Below, piece after piece: positions 29,975 to 40,489 of a DNA stretch of 64,000 nucleotides (position 1 is its first letter; the number at the start of each line of letters is the position of its first letter). The position numbers and the translations under genes were made by a program. The notes below the pieces were generated by a model, which saw nothing but the letters and a program-made list of their open reading frames with translations, had not been told where the DNA came from and made no database searches. Location: assembly GCF_001418255.1 (NCBI RefSeq), contig NZ_LIPV01000003.1, positions 124,001 to 188,000 of the forward strand, in the 5' to 3' direction. This DNA comes from Thiomonas bhubaneswarensis (lineage in GTDB: Bacteria; Pseudomonadota; Gammaproteobacteria; Burkholderiales; Burkholderiaceae_C).

Positions 29975-31020
29975 CGGCGTCCCACTCCGCCCCAGACCCG
30001 CAGGCACTGGTTTCGGTGCTCATTCCAGCCTACAACGCCCAGGCCACCATCGCTCAGACGCTCGACAGCCTGCTTGCGCAGACCCATCGCCATCTCGAGA
30101 TCGTGGTGGTGGATGACGGCTCCACCGACGCCACCTGGGAGGTGCTGCAGCCCTATGCCGACCGCGTGCGCCTCATCCGTCAGGCCAACGCTGGCATCGG
30201 CGCAGCCCGCAACGTCAGCGTGCAGGCCGCACGCGGCGACTACATCGCTCTGCTCGATGCCGACGACCTTTGCATGCCCACCCGCATGGCCATGCAGTTG
30301 CGCTTTCTCCAGACCCATCCTGACATCCTGTTGTGCAGCGCCGATTTCGGTGCGTTCAACGCCGACGGGCCGCTTGCCGCCTCGTACTGCGGGGTGTACT
30401 ACGCCCGCTGCAGTCCGGCGCGCGGTGGGGTGCGGGCGCGCTATCCGCACGCCGAGCGTTTCGCCCTGAGCGCCGACGAGCAGGTGCTGCACGGCGGCCA
30501 GCAGGCCATCGACGTCTATTGGGGCGAGGTGTATAAACAGCTGATCCAAGGCAATTTCATCCACCCGCCCACGGTGATGTTCCGACGCGAGGCGCTCAAG
30601 CGTGCCGGCTCCTTCGATCCGAGCATTCGCATCGTTTGCGAGTGGGAATGGTTCGTGCGCGTGGCACGCGCCGGGCCGGTGGCCTACCTCGACCTGCCGC
30701 TGATCGACTACCGTCTGAGCCCCAGCCAGATCTCTGCCAGCCCAAGCACCGCGCTCGACTCGCTGGCCGTGGCCAAGAGCCTCTACCAGCGCGATCAGGA
30801 CGCCGCACGCCGTCCCGACCGGCGTGCACTGCGCCACCTCGGCGCGCTCAGTCTCAGTGCCGCGGACATGCTGGCGGAAATGCAGCCTGAGGTCGCCATC
30901 GGCCTGCTGGCCAGCAGTGTGTTCGCCTACCACACCTTCAAGGGGCAGACCCTGCGCACCTTGTTTAAGATCGCGATGCCTTCCGCGCTGCTGCACTTGC
31001 TGCGCCGTGTCCGATCCTGA
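29971..31020 (+). CDS. Family 2 glycosyltransferase
   Basis: The 349-residue protein is a GT-A inverting glycosyltransferase. It has the nucleotide-sugar motifs VSVLIPAYNAQATIAQTLDS and VVVDDGSTDATW, the DXD-like DADDLCMPTRM, and the acceptor-side motif ED-like CEWEWFVRVA. There is no strong membrane anchor. The C-terminal 80 residues are helical. It overlaps the preceding acyltransferase frame by four bases (ATGA), making a polysaccharide-modification group of deacetylase, acyltransferase and glycosyltransferase. The sugar is unknown. A 7-bp hairpin follows 17 bases after the stop. Confidence 0.85.
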   Translation: MTASHSAPDPQALVSVLIPAYNAQATIAQTLDSLLAQTHRHLEIVVVDDGSTDATWEVLQPYADRVRLIRQANAGIGAARNVSVQAARGDYIALLDADDLCMPTRMAMQLRFLQTHPDILLCSADFGAFNADGPLAASYCGVYYARCSPARGGVRARYPHAERFALSADEQVLHGGQQAIDVYWGEVYKQLIQGNFIHPPTVMFRREALKRAGSFDPSIRIVCEWEWFVRVARAGPVAYLDLPLIDYRLSPSQISASPSTALDSLAVAKSLYQRDQDAARRPDRRALRHLGALSLSAADMLAEMQPEVAIGLLASSVFAYHTFKGQTLRTLFKIAMPSALLHLLRRVRS

Positions 31021-31037
31021 ATGCGCTGTCGTGTGTC

Positions 31038-31056
31038 CGCCCGGACTCACCGGGCG
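31038..31056 (+). terminator. Candidate terminator hairpin after the GT2 gene
   Basis: The perfect 7-bp stem CGCCCGG/CCGGGCG has loop ACTCA and is followed only by AACCCATTTTC, so the T-run is poor. It sits in the 48-base gap before queA and may reduce but not stop readthrough. Confidence 0.35.
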
Positions 31057-31068
31057 AACCCATTTTCA

Positions 31069-32328
31069 ATGACCTCACCCCATTCCAACCTCCCGTCGGC
31101 GTCGGTAGACGCTCCTGCCCTGACCGCTGACGACTTCGATTTCCATCTGCCCCCGGAACTCATCGCGCAGCATCCCGCTGCGCGCCGCAGCGCCAGCCGA
31201 TTGCTCGACGCCAGCGAGCCGCAGGTCTTGCACGACCGCGTGTTCACCGACCTGCCGGGTCTGCTGCGCGCGGGCGATCTGGTGGTGTTCAACGACACCC
31301 GGGTGATTCCCGCGCGGCTGTGGGGCTACAAGGCCGCGAACGAGGGTAGTGGCGCGCGCGGCAACCACGCCTCCGCGCTGGGCGGGGCGGTGGAGGTGCT
31401 GGTCGAGCGCGTGCTCGGCGAGCACCAGGTCTGGGCCCATGTGCGCGCCAGCAAGCCGCCCAAGGCCGGACAGGTGCTGTGGCTGGGCGCTTCGCGGCCG
31501 GACGGAGCGGGGCCGACCGCGGCGAGCCCGCCGCCGGGTGCCGACGCGCTGTTTGCCGTGCAGACCCTGGGCCGGGCTGGGCCGGGCGACAGCCTGTTTC
31601 TGCTGCAGTTCCCCTCCGAGCCGCTGGCGCTGCTGCAGCGGCATGGCGCCGTGCCCTTGCCGCCCTACATCACCCATGCCCCCGGCAGTGAGGACGCCGA
31701 GCGCTACCAGACGGTGTACGCGCGGCATCCCGGATCGGTGGCCGCGCCCACCGCGGGGCTGCATTTCGATGACGACATCCTCGCGCGCATCGACGCCCTC
31801 GGCGCGCAGCGTGCCAGCGTGACTCTGCATGTAGGCGCGGGCACCTTCCAGCCCGTGCGCGTGGCCGACCTGCGCCAGCATCAGATGCACAGCGAGTGGT
31901 ACACCGTGCCTGAGGCCACCGCGCGGGCCATTGCCGCGGTGCGGCAGCAGCAGGTGCAGGCGCGAGCCGAGGGGCGTCTGGATGCCGCACCCAGGGTGGT
32001 GGCGGTGGGCACCACCGCGATGCGCGCGCTCGAATCCGCCGCGCTGGCGGCCGAAGCCGCAGGCCAGCCTTTCGGCAGCGTGCTGCCTGGTGCGCGCGAC
32101 ACGGCGCTGTTCATCACGCCGGGATATCGCTTTCGCGTGGTCGATGCCTTGCTGACCAACTTTCACCTGCCCAAATCGACCCTGCTGATGCTGGTGTCGG
32201 CGTTTGCCGGCATGGAAACCGTCCGCGCTACCTACGCCCACGCCATCGCGCAGAAATACCGCTTCTTCAGCTATGGCGACGCAATGTGGCTGGCTCGGCA
32301 GGAGCGCGCCGACGTGAACTTGCGCTGA
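31069..32328 (+). CDS. queA: S-adenosylmethionine:tRNA ribosyltransferase-isomerase QueA
   Basis: QueA transfers and rearranges the ribose of SAM onto preQ1 in tRNA, forming epoxyqueuosine at position 34. The 419-residue protein shows [17 protein letters not shown] at the N-terminus, [15 protein letters not shown], the conserved AAPTAGLHF block and [17 protein letters not shown] near the end. The start is placed at the ATG at 31069; the frame is open 48 bases upstream through the hairpin. tgt, the other queuosine enzyme gene, is five genes away on the same strand, with the MCE operon in between. A short insertion of about 30 residues ([13 protein letters not shown]) lies near residue 90. Confidence 0.96.
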   Translation: MTSPHSNLPSASVDAPALTADDFDFHLPPELIAQHPAARRSASRLLDASEPQVLHDRVFTDLPGLLRAGDLVVFNDTRVIPARLWGYKAANEGSGARGNHASALGGAVEVLVERVLGEHQVWAHVRASKPPKAGQVLWLGASRPDGAGPTAASPPPGADALFAVQTLGRAGPGDSLFLLQFPSEPLALLQRHGAVPLPPYITHAPGSEDAERYQTVYARHPGSVAAPTAGLHFDDDILARIDALGAQRASVTLHVGAGTFQPVRVADLRQHQMHSEWYTVPEATARAIAAVRQQQVQARAEGRLDAAPRVVAVGTTAMRALESAALAAEAAGQPFGSVLPGARDTALFITPGYRFRVVDALLTNFHLPKSTLLMLVSAFAGMETVRATYAHAIAQKYRFFSYGDAMWLARQERADVNLR

Positions 32329-32391
32329 CACAAATCCATGGTGTTGGCATGGGGTCAGAATGCCGCTGAATTTCAGCCGAGAGGTTTCACC

Positions 32392-33009
32392 ATGGAACAA
32401 TTGCTTTCGCCCCGGTTCATGCAAGACCGGCATCAACACCGCATCGAACACATCGCAGCCATTCGCCAGCGTATCCAGTCGCGCACCGCACAGGCGCTCA
32501 GCGCCCAGGAAGAGCACGATCTGCTGCACATGCGCGAAGAGGAAAAAATTGCCCGCGATGTCTATCTGCAGCTTGGCGAGCGCTGGGGACTGCGGCCTTT
32601 TCTCAACATCAGCGGTGCCGAACAGGCGCACATGGACGCGATTGCCGCGCTGCTGCACCATTACGACCTGCCCGACCCCGCGCACGATCTGCCCGTCGGC
32701 GTGTTTCGCACGCCTGATTTCCAGGCCCTGCATGACCAGCTCGTCGCCCGCGGCCTGAGCAGCGAGATCGAGGCCATCAAAGTCGGGTTGCTGATCGAAG
32801 AGCTCGACATCTTTGATCTCGTCGAGGCCCGCAGCCGCGCCAGCCAGCCGGAAATCCTGGAGGTTTACGACGACCTGGAACGCGGTTCACGCAACCATCT
32901 GCGCGCGTTCTATCGCCATCTGCAGCGCCATCGCGGCGAGTATGTGCCGCAATACATGAGCGCGAGCGACTTCGAGGCCGTGGCCTTGAGCGAACACGAA
33001 ACCTGCTGA
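32392..33009 (+). CDS. DUF2202 ferritin-like domain protein
   Basis: The 205-residue product is a four-helix, ferritin-like protein of the DUF2202 family. The iron-ligand pattern is visible: EEEKIARDVYLQLGERWG, then ISGAEQAHMDAIAALL (ExxH), IEAIKVGLLIEELDIFDLVE, and YDDLERGSRNHLRAFYRHL. This is the two ExxH-type helices plus acidic helices of a diiron protein. The physiological role is unknown. The ATG at 32392 has AGAGG eight bases upstream and gives a family-like N-terminus; an ATG at 32338 is in frame. It is convergent with the lipoprotein gene, with 15 bases between stops. Confidence 0.75.
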   Translation: MEQLLSPRFMQDRHQHRIEHIAAIRQRIQSRTAQALSAQEEHDLLHMREEEKIARDVYLQLGERWGLRPFLNISGAEQAHMDAIAALLHHYDLPDPAHDLPVGVFRTPDFQALHDQLVARGLSSEIEAIKVGLLIEELDIFDLVEARSRASQPEILEVYDDLERGSRNHLRAFYRHLQRHRGEYVPQYMSASDFEAVALSEHETC

Positions 33010-33024
33010 TTTCGGCGCTTCGCT

Positions 33025-33678
33025 TCAAGTGGATGGTGGCGACGCCCCCGCTGCCGCCACCGCGGCTCGGGTCTGCTGCACGATCTCGCCTAGCGCCTGG
33101 TTCAGCAGCGTCTGCGCGCCCTGAGCGAAGTGCGCGGCGTCGTTCACCGTCAGCGGCTGGCTGCCGTCGAAGTGCCAATGCGCGGCAATGCTCCGCGTGC
33201 GCTGATTCGCCAGCTCGCAGGTGAGGCCCAGACGCACCGTCCCCTGTCCTCCGCGCAGGTCGTGTTCCAGCCTGTAAAGAGAGCAGTGCAGCGCCCACGG
33301 TGCGCTCGCCAGTGCGGTCTGTTGCTGCACCGCGCTGACCCAGGGCTGGCGGCTGAGCGTCTGGGCGATGGCGTCACCAACAAGCTGCGCCGGGGGCGCG
33401 AGCCAGCGGCTGTCGCGGTAGGGCTCCAGGGTGTCGGCGCTGCGGCTGTACATCATCGCCGCCGACTGGAACCCGGCGGCGGCGCGCACCGGCAGCAATT
33501 GCAGCACCACGGGCTTTGCCAGCGCCGTGCTGTGAATGTCGGCCGCGCTCAGCCGGTAGGTTTGCTGCAGCGGCTGGCGATTGACGGGCAGCGAACAGGC
33601 GGCTAGCGCCAGGCTTGCGCCCGCCAGCAACGTCAGCAGGGCGCGGCGCTCGGTTCGGTGTGGGTTGGCGATCATCAT
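33025..33678 (-). CDS. ABC-type transport auxiliary lipoprotein (PqiC/ABC_trans_aux family)
   Basis: The 217-residue protein is a predicted lipoprotein: LLAGASLALAACS gives the lipobox LAAC with the modified Cys at about residue 28. The mature part resembles the ABC_trans_aux domain (PF03886), also present in PqiC, which partners MCE transport systems at the outer membrane. It is the last gene of a four-gene leftward operon (permease, ATPase, MlaD protein, lipoprotein), and its ATG overlaps the MlaD stop (ATGA). It therefore probably links the inner-membrane MCE complex with the outer membrane. Confidence 0.8.
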   Translation of the reverse strand: MMIANPHRTERRALLTLLAGASLALAACSLPVNRQPLQQTYRLSAADIHSTALAKPVVLQLLPVRAAAGFQSAAMMYSRSADTLEPYRDSRWLAPPAQLVGDAIAQTLSRQPWVSAVQQQTALASAPWALHCSLYRLEHDLRGGQGTVRLGLTCELANQRTRSIAAHWHFDGSQPLTVNDAAHFAQGAQTLLNQALGEIVQQTRAAVAAAGASPPST

Positions 33679-34643
33679 GGCTGTTCTCCTGGCCCTGGTG
33701 GTGGCAATGCCGGGCCGTAGAGCAGTTGGCTGGGGTTGGACTTCAGGCTTTCGGTCAAGGCGCCGAGCTGGCTGCTGAGCTGCTGCAGGTTGCGCATCAG
33801 CGCGTCCACCTCGGGCAGGGTGCGATTCTGAAGTTGGGCCATGGCCTGAATGCCCGTGTTGGTGAAGGCGGTGGTGGTGTTGCCGGCGCGCGTCACGCTG
33901 CTGGCGGCGGCGCTGATCTGCGGCATCACTTTGCCGAGTTGCTCGGAGACACCGCCCAGCTGCTTCACCAGCGCCTGGCTTTGCCGCATCAGCGCGTCGC
34001 CTTCGGCGCTCATCTGCGCCAGATTGGCGCTGGTCTGTCGGGCGTTGGCGAACATGGCATTGATGTTGTTCTGATTCGCGGCGAGGGTGGCGGTGAGCGC
34101 CTGGAGGTTGTGCACGGTGGTGCTGAAAGCCTGCACATTGGCGGGGCTGAGCAGTGCGTCCACCCGCTGGCTGATGCGCGCCAGGGTGATGGCCGCGTCG
34201 TTGATGCCACCCTCGATCTGGGTGAACACCGAGGGCTTGTACGGAATGACCGGATCGGGTTCGCCGGGTGGGGTTGGCAGCGGCGTGGGCGAGGCGCCGC
34301 CGATGAGGTTGACCGCCGACAAGCCGGTGACGCCCAGCGGGCTGAGCTGCGCCACGGTATCGCTGCGCACCGGCACGCTGCGGTCGATCTCGACCTTGAT
34401 GCGGATGAGGGAGGGATTCTTCGGGTCGATCTCGATGCTGGCCACCTTGCCCACGGTGACGCCGCGATACAGCACATTGCTATCGGTCTTGAGCCCGCTG
34501 ACGTTGTCGGTGGCGTAGATCAGATACGGCCGCGTGGCCACCTGCTTGCCGCCGGTGGCCAACCACCAGCCCAGACCGCCGAGCAGCGCGGCCAGCAGCA
34601 CCACGAACAGCCCGACTGCGGTGTAGTTGACTTTGGATTCCAT
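33675..34643 (-). CDS. MlaD-family MCE protein
   Basis: The 322-residue protein has one N-terminal transmembrane helix (VGLFVVLLAALLGGLGWWLA) and then a single MCE domain (SGLKTDSNVLYRGVTVGKV and LSPLGVTGLSAVNLIGG). A long helical tail with a heptad-like Asn/Gln/Ala pattern (about residues 150-300) follows. MCE proteins form hexameric rings that carry lipids between membranes. This single-domain form with a coiled tail is typical of PqiB/YebT-independent Mla-like systems in betaproteobacteria. The start codon is nine bases after the ATPase stop. It works with the permease and ATPase encoded just upstream. Confidence 0.85.
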   Translation of the reverse strand: MESKVNYTAVGLFVVLLAALLGGLGWWLATGGKQVATRPYLIYATDNVSGLKTDSNVLYRGVTVGKVASIEIDPKNPSLIRIKVEIDRSVPVRSDTVAQLSPLGVTGLSAVNLIGGASPTPLPTPPGEPDPVIPYKPSVFTQIEGGINDAAITLARISQRVDALLSPANVQAFSTTVHNLQALTATLAANQNNINAMFANARQTSANLAQMSAEGDALMRQSQALVKQLGGVSEQLGKVMPQISAAASSVTRAGNTTTAFTNTGIQAMAQLQNRTLPEVDALMRNLQQLSSQLGALTESLKSNPSQLLYGPALPPPGPGEQP

Positions 34644-34651
34644 GCTCTAAC

Positions 34652-35440
34652 TCAAATCTGGGTTGAACGGATTTCCTGCAGGTAGGCTGCCGAGCGTGTG
34701 CCGCGGAAGTAGGCCACAAGTTCCGGCTCGTCGCGCTCCGCCAGCTCGGCAGCGGGGCCTACCGCCAGCATGCGCTTGCGGGCGAGAAACGCCACTGTAT
34801 CGCTGCCGTGCCAGATCGAGTCGAGGTCGTGCGTCACCTGCAGAATGGTCAGCCCCAGAAGGTCGCGCAGTTCGCGGATGAGCTGGTCGAAGGCGGCTGC
34901 GCCGATGGGGTCAAGGCCCGAGGTGGGCTCGTCGAGCACCAGCAGCTCGGGGTCGAGCGCCAGGGCTCTGGCCAGCGCGGCGCGCTTGACCATGCCGCCC
35001 GAAAGCTCGGCGGGATATTTGTGCGCTGCGTCTGCGGGCAGACCGGCCAGGCCGATCTTGAGCATGCCCAGTTCTGGCAGCAGGCGCTTGTCCACCAGGC
35101 CTTGTTCGCGCAGCGGCAGCAGTACGTTTTCCAGCACGGTCAGCCCGGTGAACAGCGCGCCGCCCTGAAACAGCACACCGATGCGCTGGCGCAACGCCTG
35201 GCGCTGCGCGTCGTCGGCCGCGAGCGCATCTTGGCCGAACAGTCTGAGCGTGCCGCCGCTTGGGGCACGCAACAGCAGCAGGCTGCGCACCAGCACGGTC
35301 TTGCCCGAACCCGAGCCACCCACTAGCGCCATGATGGTGCCGCGTGGCACGGCCAGGTCGAGCCCGTCGTGCACCACCACGTCGCCGAAGCGATTGACGA
35401 TGCCGCGGGCGTCGATGACCAGATCGGCTGCTTTATTCAT
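34652..35440 (-). CDS. MCE-system ABC transporter ATP-binding protein (MlaF-like)
   Basis: The 262-residue ATPase has Walker A GGSGSGKTVLVRSLL, signature LSGGMVKRAALARAL and Walker B LLVLDEPTSGLDP. LSGGM is typical of the MlaF/LolD-like MCE-associated subgroup. It energises the MlaE-like permease encoded immediately upstream, whose stop it overlaps by four bases. Together with the MlaD protein and the lipoprotein it forms a complete lipid-transport system. The direction of lipid flow cannot be read from the sequence. Confidence 0.9.
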   Translation of the reverse strand: MNKAADLVIDARGIVNRFGDVVVHDGLDLAVPRGTIMALVGGSGSGKTVLVRSLLLLRAPSGGTLRLFGQDALAADDAQRQALRQRIGVLFQGGALFTGLTVLENVLLPLREQGLVDKRLLPELGMLKIGLAGLPADAAHKYPAELSGGMVKRAALARALALDPELLVLDEPTSGLDPIGAAAFDQLIRELRDLLGLTILQVTHDLDSIWHGSDTVAFLARKRMLAVGPAAELAERDEPELVAYFRGTRSAAYLQEIRSTQI

Positions 35441-36567
35441 AACCTGAGCAGGTTGTAGAGCACCGAAAAACCGGCGTCGATCACGATGACCAGAAAGATC
35501 GACTGCACTACGCTCACCGTGGTGGCTCGGCCCACCGCCGCCGCGCTGCCCTTGACCCGCAGCCCCTGCATGCAGCCCACCAGGGCGATGACGATGGCGA
35601 ACACCGGCGCCTTCACCAGGCCGAGCACCAGGGTCTTGAGGCCCACCACCTGCGGAATGCGCGCGGCATATTCGCTCAGCGGCACGCCATAACCCATCGC
35701 CGCCACCACCCCGCCGCCTATGAGTCCCATGACATCGGCGAACAGCGCCAGCAGCGGCAGGGTGATGAGCAGGGCGATGACCTTGGGCAGCACCAGCACC
35801 TCGAAGGGCGACAGCCCCAGCGCCCGCAGCGCGTCCACCTCTTCGGTGATGCGCATGGTGCCGAGTTGCGCGGTGTACGACGAGCCGGTGCGCCCGGCCA
35901 CCAGAATGGCGGTGAGCAGCGGCCCGAGTTCGCGCAGGGTGATGATGGAGACCAGATTGACGATCAGGATGTTGGCGCCGTAGGTCGCCAGCGTGGCCCC
36001 GGCCTGATACGCCATGACCATGCCGATCAGAAAAGACAGCAGGCCGATGATGCCCAGGGCGCGCAGCCCCGCGGCGTCGATCTCATGAATCACCTCGCGC
36101 CAGCGCACCCGCCAGGGCCGCAGCAGCAGCGGCGAGCCGCGCAGGCTCAGTTCGCCGACGAAGGCCAGCAGGGCGCGCAATTCGTCCAGCGCCGTGAGCG
36201 CGGCGCGGCCGATCTCGCCCAGCAGACCCAGGCCGCGCGCGGCCGCGGGCGGGGTCAACGCCCGCGAGCGCACCAGATCGAGCAGTTGCCGTTGCGAGGG
36301 CGACAGGCCGTTGGCATTCACCGTGGCACCCGCCGCCTCCCACTGCGCCATGCTGCGCGCCAGCAGCAGCGCGCCACCGGTGTCGAAGGTGATGCTCTCC
36401 GCGTCGAGGATGACGTGGCGTGTGTCCTCGGGCAGGCGGGTGTCGGGTCGGCGTCTGAGCCCGCGTGCGTTCCATGCGCCTTGCAGGTGGCACACGCACT
36501 TCTGCGCCTCATCGCAAGGTGTCCACGACAGGGTGGCTGGCGGTAGCTCGGGCGAGTGAGTGCGCAT
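35437..36567 (-). CDS. MCE-system permease with N-terminal STAS domain (MlaE-like)
   Basis: The 376-residue protein is a fusion: an N-terminal STAS domain (about residues 30-115, including the strand VILDAESITFDTGGALLL) like MlaB, then an MlaE permease from about residue 140. The permease carries the family motifs GMVMAYQAGATLATYGANIL, the conserved VAGRTGSSYTAQLGTM and EEVDALRALGLSPFEVLVLP. The STAS-permease fusion replaces separate MlaB and MlaE. The ATG at 36567 is chosen since the frame upstream runs through the divergent tgt gene and is not homologous. It leads the leftward MCE operon. Confidence 0.88.
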   Translation of the reverse strand: MRTHSPELPPATLSWTPCDEAQKCVCHLQGAWNARGLRRRPDTRLPEDTRHVILDAESITFDTGGALLLARSMAQWEAAGATVNANGLSPSQRQLLDLVRSRALTPPAAARGLGLLGEIGRAALTALDELRALLAFVGELSLRGSPLLLRPWRVRWREVIHEIDAAGLRALGIIGLLSFLIGMVMAYQAGATLATYGANILIVNLVSIITLRELGPLLTAILVAGRTGSSYTAQLGTMRITEEVDALRALGLSPFEVLVLPKVIALLITLPLLALFADVMGLIGGGVVAAMGYGVPLSEYAARIPQVVGLKTLVLGLVKAPVFAIVIALVGCMQGLRVKGSAAAVGRATTVSVVQSIFLVIVIDAGFSVLYNLLRL

Positions 36568-36594
36568 GGTCGGACGGTTCTGGGTCGGCCATAG

Positions 36595-37785
<1,191 letters not shown>

Positions 37786-37792
37786 TCCTCAT

Positions 37793-38572
37793 CTATCGCG
37801 CCGCGCGCGGGTCGCGTACCTGCAGCACTTTGCCGTGGGTGCGGATATCGAACAGGCCGATGGCCTGAAACAAGCCTGAAAGCTTGGCGTAGCCGTAGTT
37901 GCGGCTATCGAAAGAAGCCTGTTTGGAAATGTGCTGACCGACGGCGCCCAGGCCTGCCCAGCCTTCCTCGTCGGCAGCCGCTTCGATCGCCTTGCGCAGC
38001 AGGTTGACGAGGCGGGTATCGCCGCGCAGGGTCTTGGCATCGGCGCGGGTCGGGGCGTTTTTGGGGGCGCTGCTGCCGACAGGCGCACCAGTGGGTGCAG
38101 GCTCATCAGACGGTGAGGCGGCTGGCGCGTCCTCGGGTCGGCGGAGATTCTCCAGATACAGAAACTTGGAGCAGGCGTTGACGAAGGGCTTGGGCGTTTT
38201 CTGTTCGCCGAAGCCATAAACCTTGAGACCGTTGGCACGCAGACGCATCACCAGCGGGGTGAAATCCGAGTCGCTCGAAACGATGCCGAAGCCGTCGAGC
38301 TGTTGGGTGTAGAGCAGATCCATCGCATCGATGATCATGGCCGCATCGGTCGCGTTCTTGCCCTTGGTGTAGTCGAACTGCTGGATCGGCTGGATGGCGA
38401 AATCGTGCAATAGCGCCGCCCATGCGCTCAGGTGCGGGCTTCTCCAGTTGCCATACGCGCGGCGGATGTTGATGACCCCTTCTTTCGCCAGTTCGTCGAG
38501 GACTTCGTCGGTCATATCCGCCGGACTGTTGTCAGCGTCGATCAGAAGGGCGATACGCGGTTCGTGGCTCAT
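37793..38572 (-). CDS. NYN (PIN-like) domain RNA-binding protein with C-terminal LOTUS/OST-HTH domain
   Basis: The 259-residue protein has an N-terminal NYN domain of the PIN nuclease fold. The acidic active-site residues are in LLIDADNSP, in KGKNATDAAMIIDAMDLL and in DGFGIVSSDSDFTPLV. After a linker of about 45 residues rich in Ala and Pro comes a winged-helix OST-HTH/LOTUS domain (NLLRKAIEAA, then GWAGLGAVGQHISKQASF), which in homologues binds RNA. The pairing matches the MARF1-like group of putative ribonucleases. Its neighbours give no functional clue; tgt converges on it. Confidence 0.8.
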   Translation of the reverse strand: MSHEPRIALLIDADNSPADMTDEVLDELAKEGVINIRRAYGNWRSPHLSAWAALLHDFAIQPIQQFDYTKGKNATDAAMIIDAMDLLYTQQLDGFGIVSSDSDFTPLVMRLRANGLKVYGFGEQKTPKPFVNACSKFLYLENLRRPEDAPAASPSDEPAPTGAPVGSSAPKNAPTRADAKTLRGDTRLVNLLRKAIEAAADEEGWAGLGAVGQHISKQASFDSRNYGYAKLSGLFQAIGLFDIRTHGKVLQVRDPRAAR

Positions 38573-38663
38573 CGGTGTGTGGCTTTGCGCAACCGTTTCA
38601 GTTTAGGTCAGCGCGTCACAGTGACTGATTTGTTCGCCGCCATGGCTCCGGGCTCGGCGTCAA

Positions 38664-38768
38664 ACCGGATGGTTCATGAGGTCATGGGATGATGCGCGGG
38701 TGCAAAGACTCCCCAACCCGACCGTCAGCCCCTGCAGGTGCAAAGCGCCGCCTCATGGAGAATCTGGG
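38664..38768. repeat. Inverted-repeat element, copy B (105 bp)
   Basis: The ends ACCGGATGGTTCATGAGG (38664-38681) and CCTCATGGAGAATCTGGG (38751-38768) are imperfect inverted repeats of each other and match the ends of copy A at 53955-54128. The interior from 38694 matches 53955-54031 of copy A in reverse orientation with about seven differences and two one-base gaps. It lacks the central ~68 bases of copy A. Apart from this element, the 310-base gap 38573-38882 shows nothing. Confidence 0.75.
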
Positions 38769-38882
38769 TTCAATGCTCGTAATACTCCGTATGAGTGTGC
38801 ATTTTTCAACAACTGCCCCGCCAGATTGCAAACGACAATTCACCTTTCACGCTCATGCTGGGTGGGTGGATCGGGTGACGAC

Positions 38883-40460
38883 ATGAAGTTCTGGCAACGC
38901 AGTCCTGCAGCGCAAGCAGCCGAAGGCGGCAGCGACACCCTGCTGCCCGGTCCCGACGCGGCCCATCCCATCGGCCGTCTGGGTCTGTTTCTGCGTGCCG
39001 AGGACGAGGCCGACTATGTCCAGGCCAACTGGGCGCAGATCGCTGGCCGGCTGCGGCTGCTGGGGCTGGTGGGTGGTGGCGCGTTTTTTATGGCCAGCGT
39101 GGTGGACTGGCTGCATCTGCACGGCCAGGCGCCCTTTCTGGGTCTGCTGGCGCTGAGACTGGGCGTGCTTGCTCTGGGGCTGCATCTGTGGCGCACCGCG
39201 AGAGCCGTCGGTGTGCATTCCCCGGTGGCGCTGCGCTACGCGCTGATCCTGTTCGAACTGGGGGTGATCGTCGCGTTCCGTCTGGTCAATGTGGGCTACG
39301 GCAACTATTCGCCCAACCAGGGGCTGTCGGCCTTGCTGATGACGCTGGCGTTCTACGCCTTCGTGCCCATGCTGGCTCCGGCCAACTTCTGGCTGTTGCC
39401 GCTGGCCACGCTGACCTTGCTGGCTCAGTCGCTGTGGTGGTTCGAGGTGCCGATGAAAGAACTGGCCACGCTGCTGGTGATGGCGACATTCGTTCACATC
39501 TTGGGCTGGGCCGCGGCGGCGCAGAACGCGCGCGGCAGGCGGCTGGCCTGGCTGGACAGTCGGCGTCTGGCGCGCGAGATGAAAGAACGTCGTGCCGCCG
39601 AGAGCAATCTGCAGCATCTGTTCGAGGTCTGTCCCGTGCCGCTGGTGCTCAGCGCGCAGGATGATGGCCTGGTGCTGCGTTTCAATCAGGCGGCGCAAAA
39701 TCTGCTCGATCCGGCGGGGCGGTTCTCCGAGCCGGGTACCGCATGGGCGGGCGAGTTCTACGTCGATGCGCAGGTGCGCCAGCAGGTGGGCGAGGCGTTG
39801 CGCGCCCGGGGGCAGGTCGGCCCGATGGACGCACGTCTGCGCAGCGCCGAGGGCGACCCCATTCATGTCATGCTGGCCGCACGCAGCCTGCACTTCGATG
39901 GCCAGGATGCGGTGCTGACCAGTTTGGTGGAGATCACCGAGCGCAAACGCCGCGAGCTGCGGCTGGCACGGCTGGTGCAGACCGACGCGCTCACCGGCCT
40001 GTACAACCGCACCGGGTTTTTCGAGCGCAGCCAGGCGCTGCTGGCCAAGGCTGACCGCGCGGATTGCAGTGTGTTGCTGATGGATGCCGATCACTTCAAG
40101 CGCGTCAACGATACCTATGGCCATGCCGTTGGCGACGTCGTGCTGCAGCAGATCGCCAGCCGCATGAGCACGGTGCTGCGCGAAGGCGACGTGCTTGGCC
40201 GCATCGGCGGCGAGGAATTTGCCGTGTTTCTGCCCAACACATCGAAGCGGGCTGCGCGGTTGCTGGCCGAGCGCATCCGCCAGATCGTCGATCGTCATGC
40301 CCTGCGGGTGCAGGGGCAGCGCGTGCCCATGAGCCTGAGCATCGGCGTCGCGCTGGTGCTGCCGACCGAGCGCACCGTCGATGCCGCGCTCAGCCGTGCC
40401 GATGCTGCGATGTACCGCGCCAAGCAGAGCGGCCGCAACCGCGTGGAGGTCAGCGCCTGA
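38883..40460 (+). CDS. Membrane-bound diguanylate cyclase (GGDEF) with PAS-like sensor
   Basis: The 525-residue protein makes cyclic di-GMP. Five or six transmembrane helices (about residues 55-205) form the sensor. A PAS-like domain (about 235-355, from LFEVCPVPLVLSAQDDGLVL) follows, then a C-terminal GGDEF domain (DALTGLYNRTGFFERSQALL). The catalytic motif is GGEEF in GRIGGEEFAVFLP, so it should be active. The RxxD inhibitory site (REGD) lies five residues before it, so product feedback is expected. The ATG at 38883 follows a 310-base gap that includes a repeat element. No partner phosphodiesterase is nearby. Confidence 0.92.
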   Translation: MKFWQRSPAAQAAEGGSDTLLPGPDAAHPIGRLGLFLRAEDEADYVQANWAQIAGRLRLLGLVGGGAFFMASVVDWLHLHGQAPFLGLLALRLGVLALGLHLWRTARAVGVHSPVALRYALILFELGVIVAFRLVNVGYGNYSPNQGLSALLMTLAFYAFVPMLAPANFWLLPLATLTLLAQSLWWFEVPMKELATLLVMATFVHILGWAAAAQNARGRRLAWLDSRRLAREMKERRAAESNLQHLFEVCPVPLVLSAQDDGLVLRFNQAAQNLLDPAGRFSEPGTAWAGEFYVDAQVRQQVGEALRARGQVGPMDARLRSAEGDPIHVMLAARSLHFDGQDAVLTSLVEITERKRRELRLARLVQTDALTGLYNRTGFFERSQALLAKADRADCSVLLMDADHFKRVNDTYGHAVGDVVLQQIASRMSTVLREGDVLGRIGGEEFAVFLPNTSKRAARLLAERIRQIVDRHALRVQGQRVPMSLSIGVALVLPTERTVDAALSRADAAMYRAKQSGRNRVEVSA

Positions 40461-40489
40461 GCGCGCGTCGGGTTGCGCACTGTGGCGGT

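Noticed and set aside
34650-34670. AATCTGGGTT next to the end of the MlaF gene resembles the repeat ends
   Set aside because: Only a short run matches, within coding sequence, with no inverted partner nearby; chance is likely.
39000-40460. Second start for the GGDEF gene further upstream at 38676
   Set aside because: The extra 69 codons run through repeat copy B and have no domain; the ATG at 38883 is more plausible.
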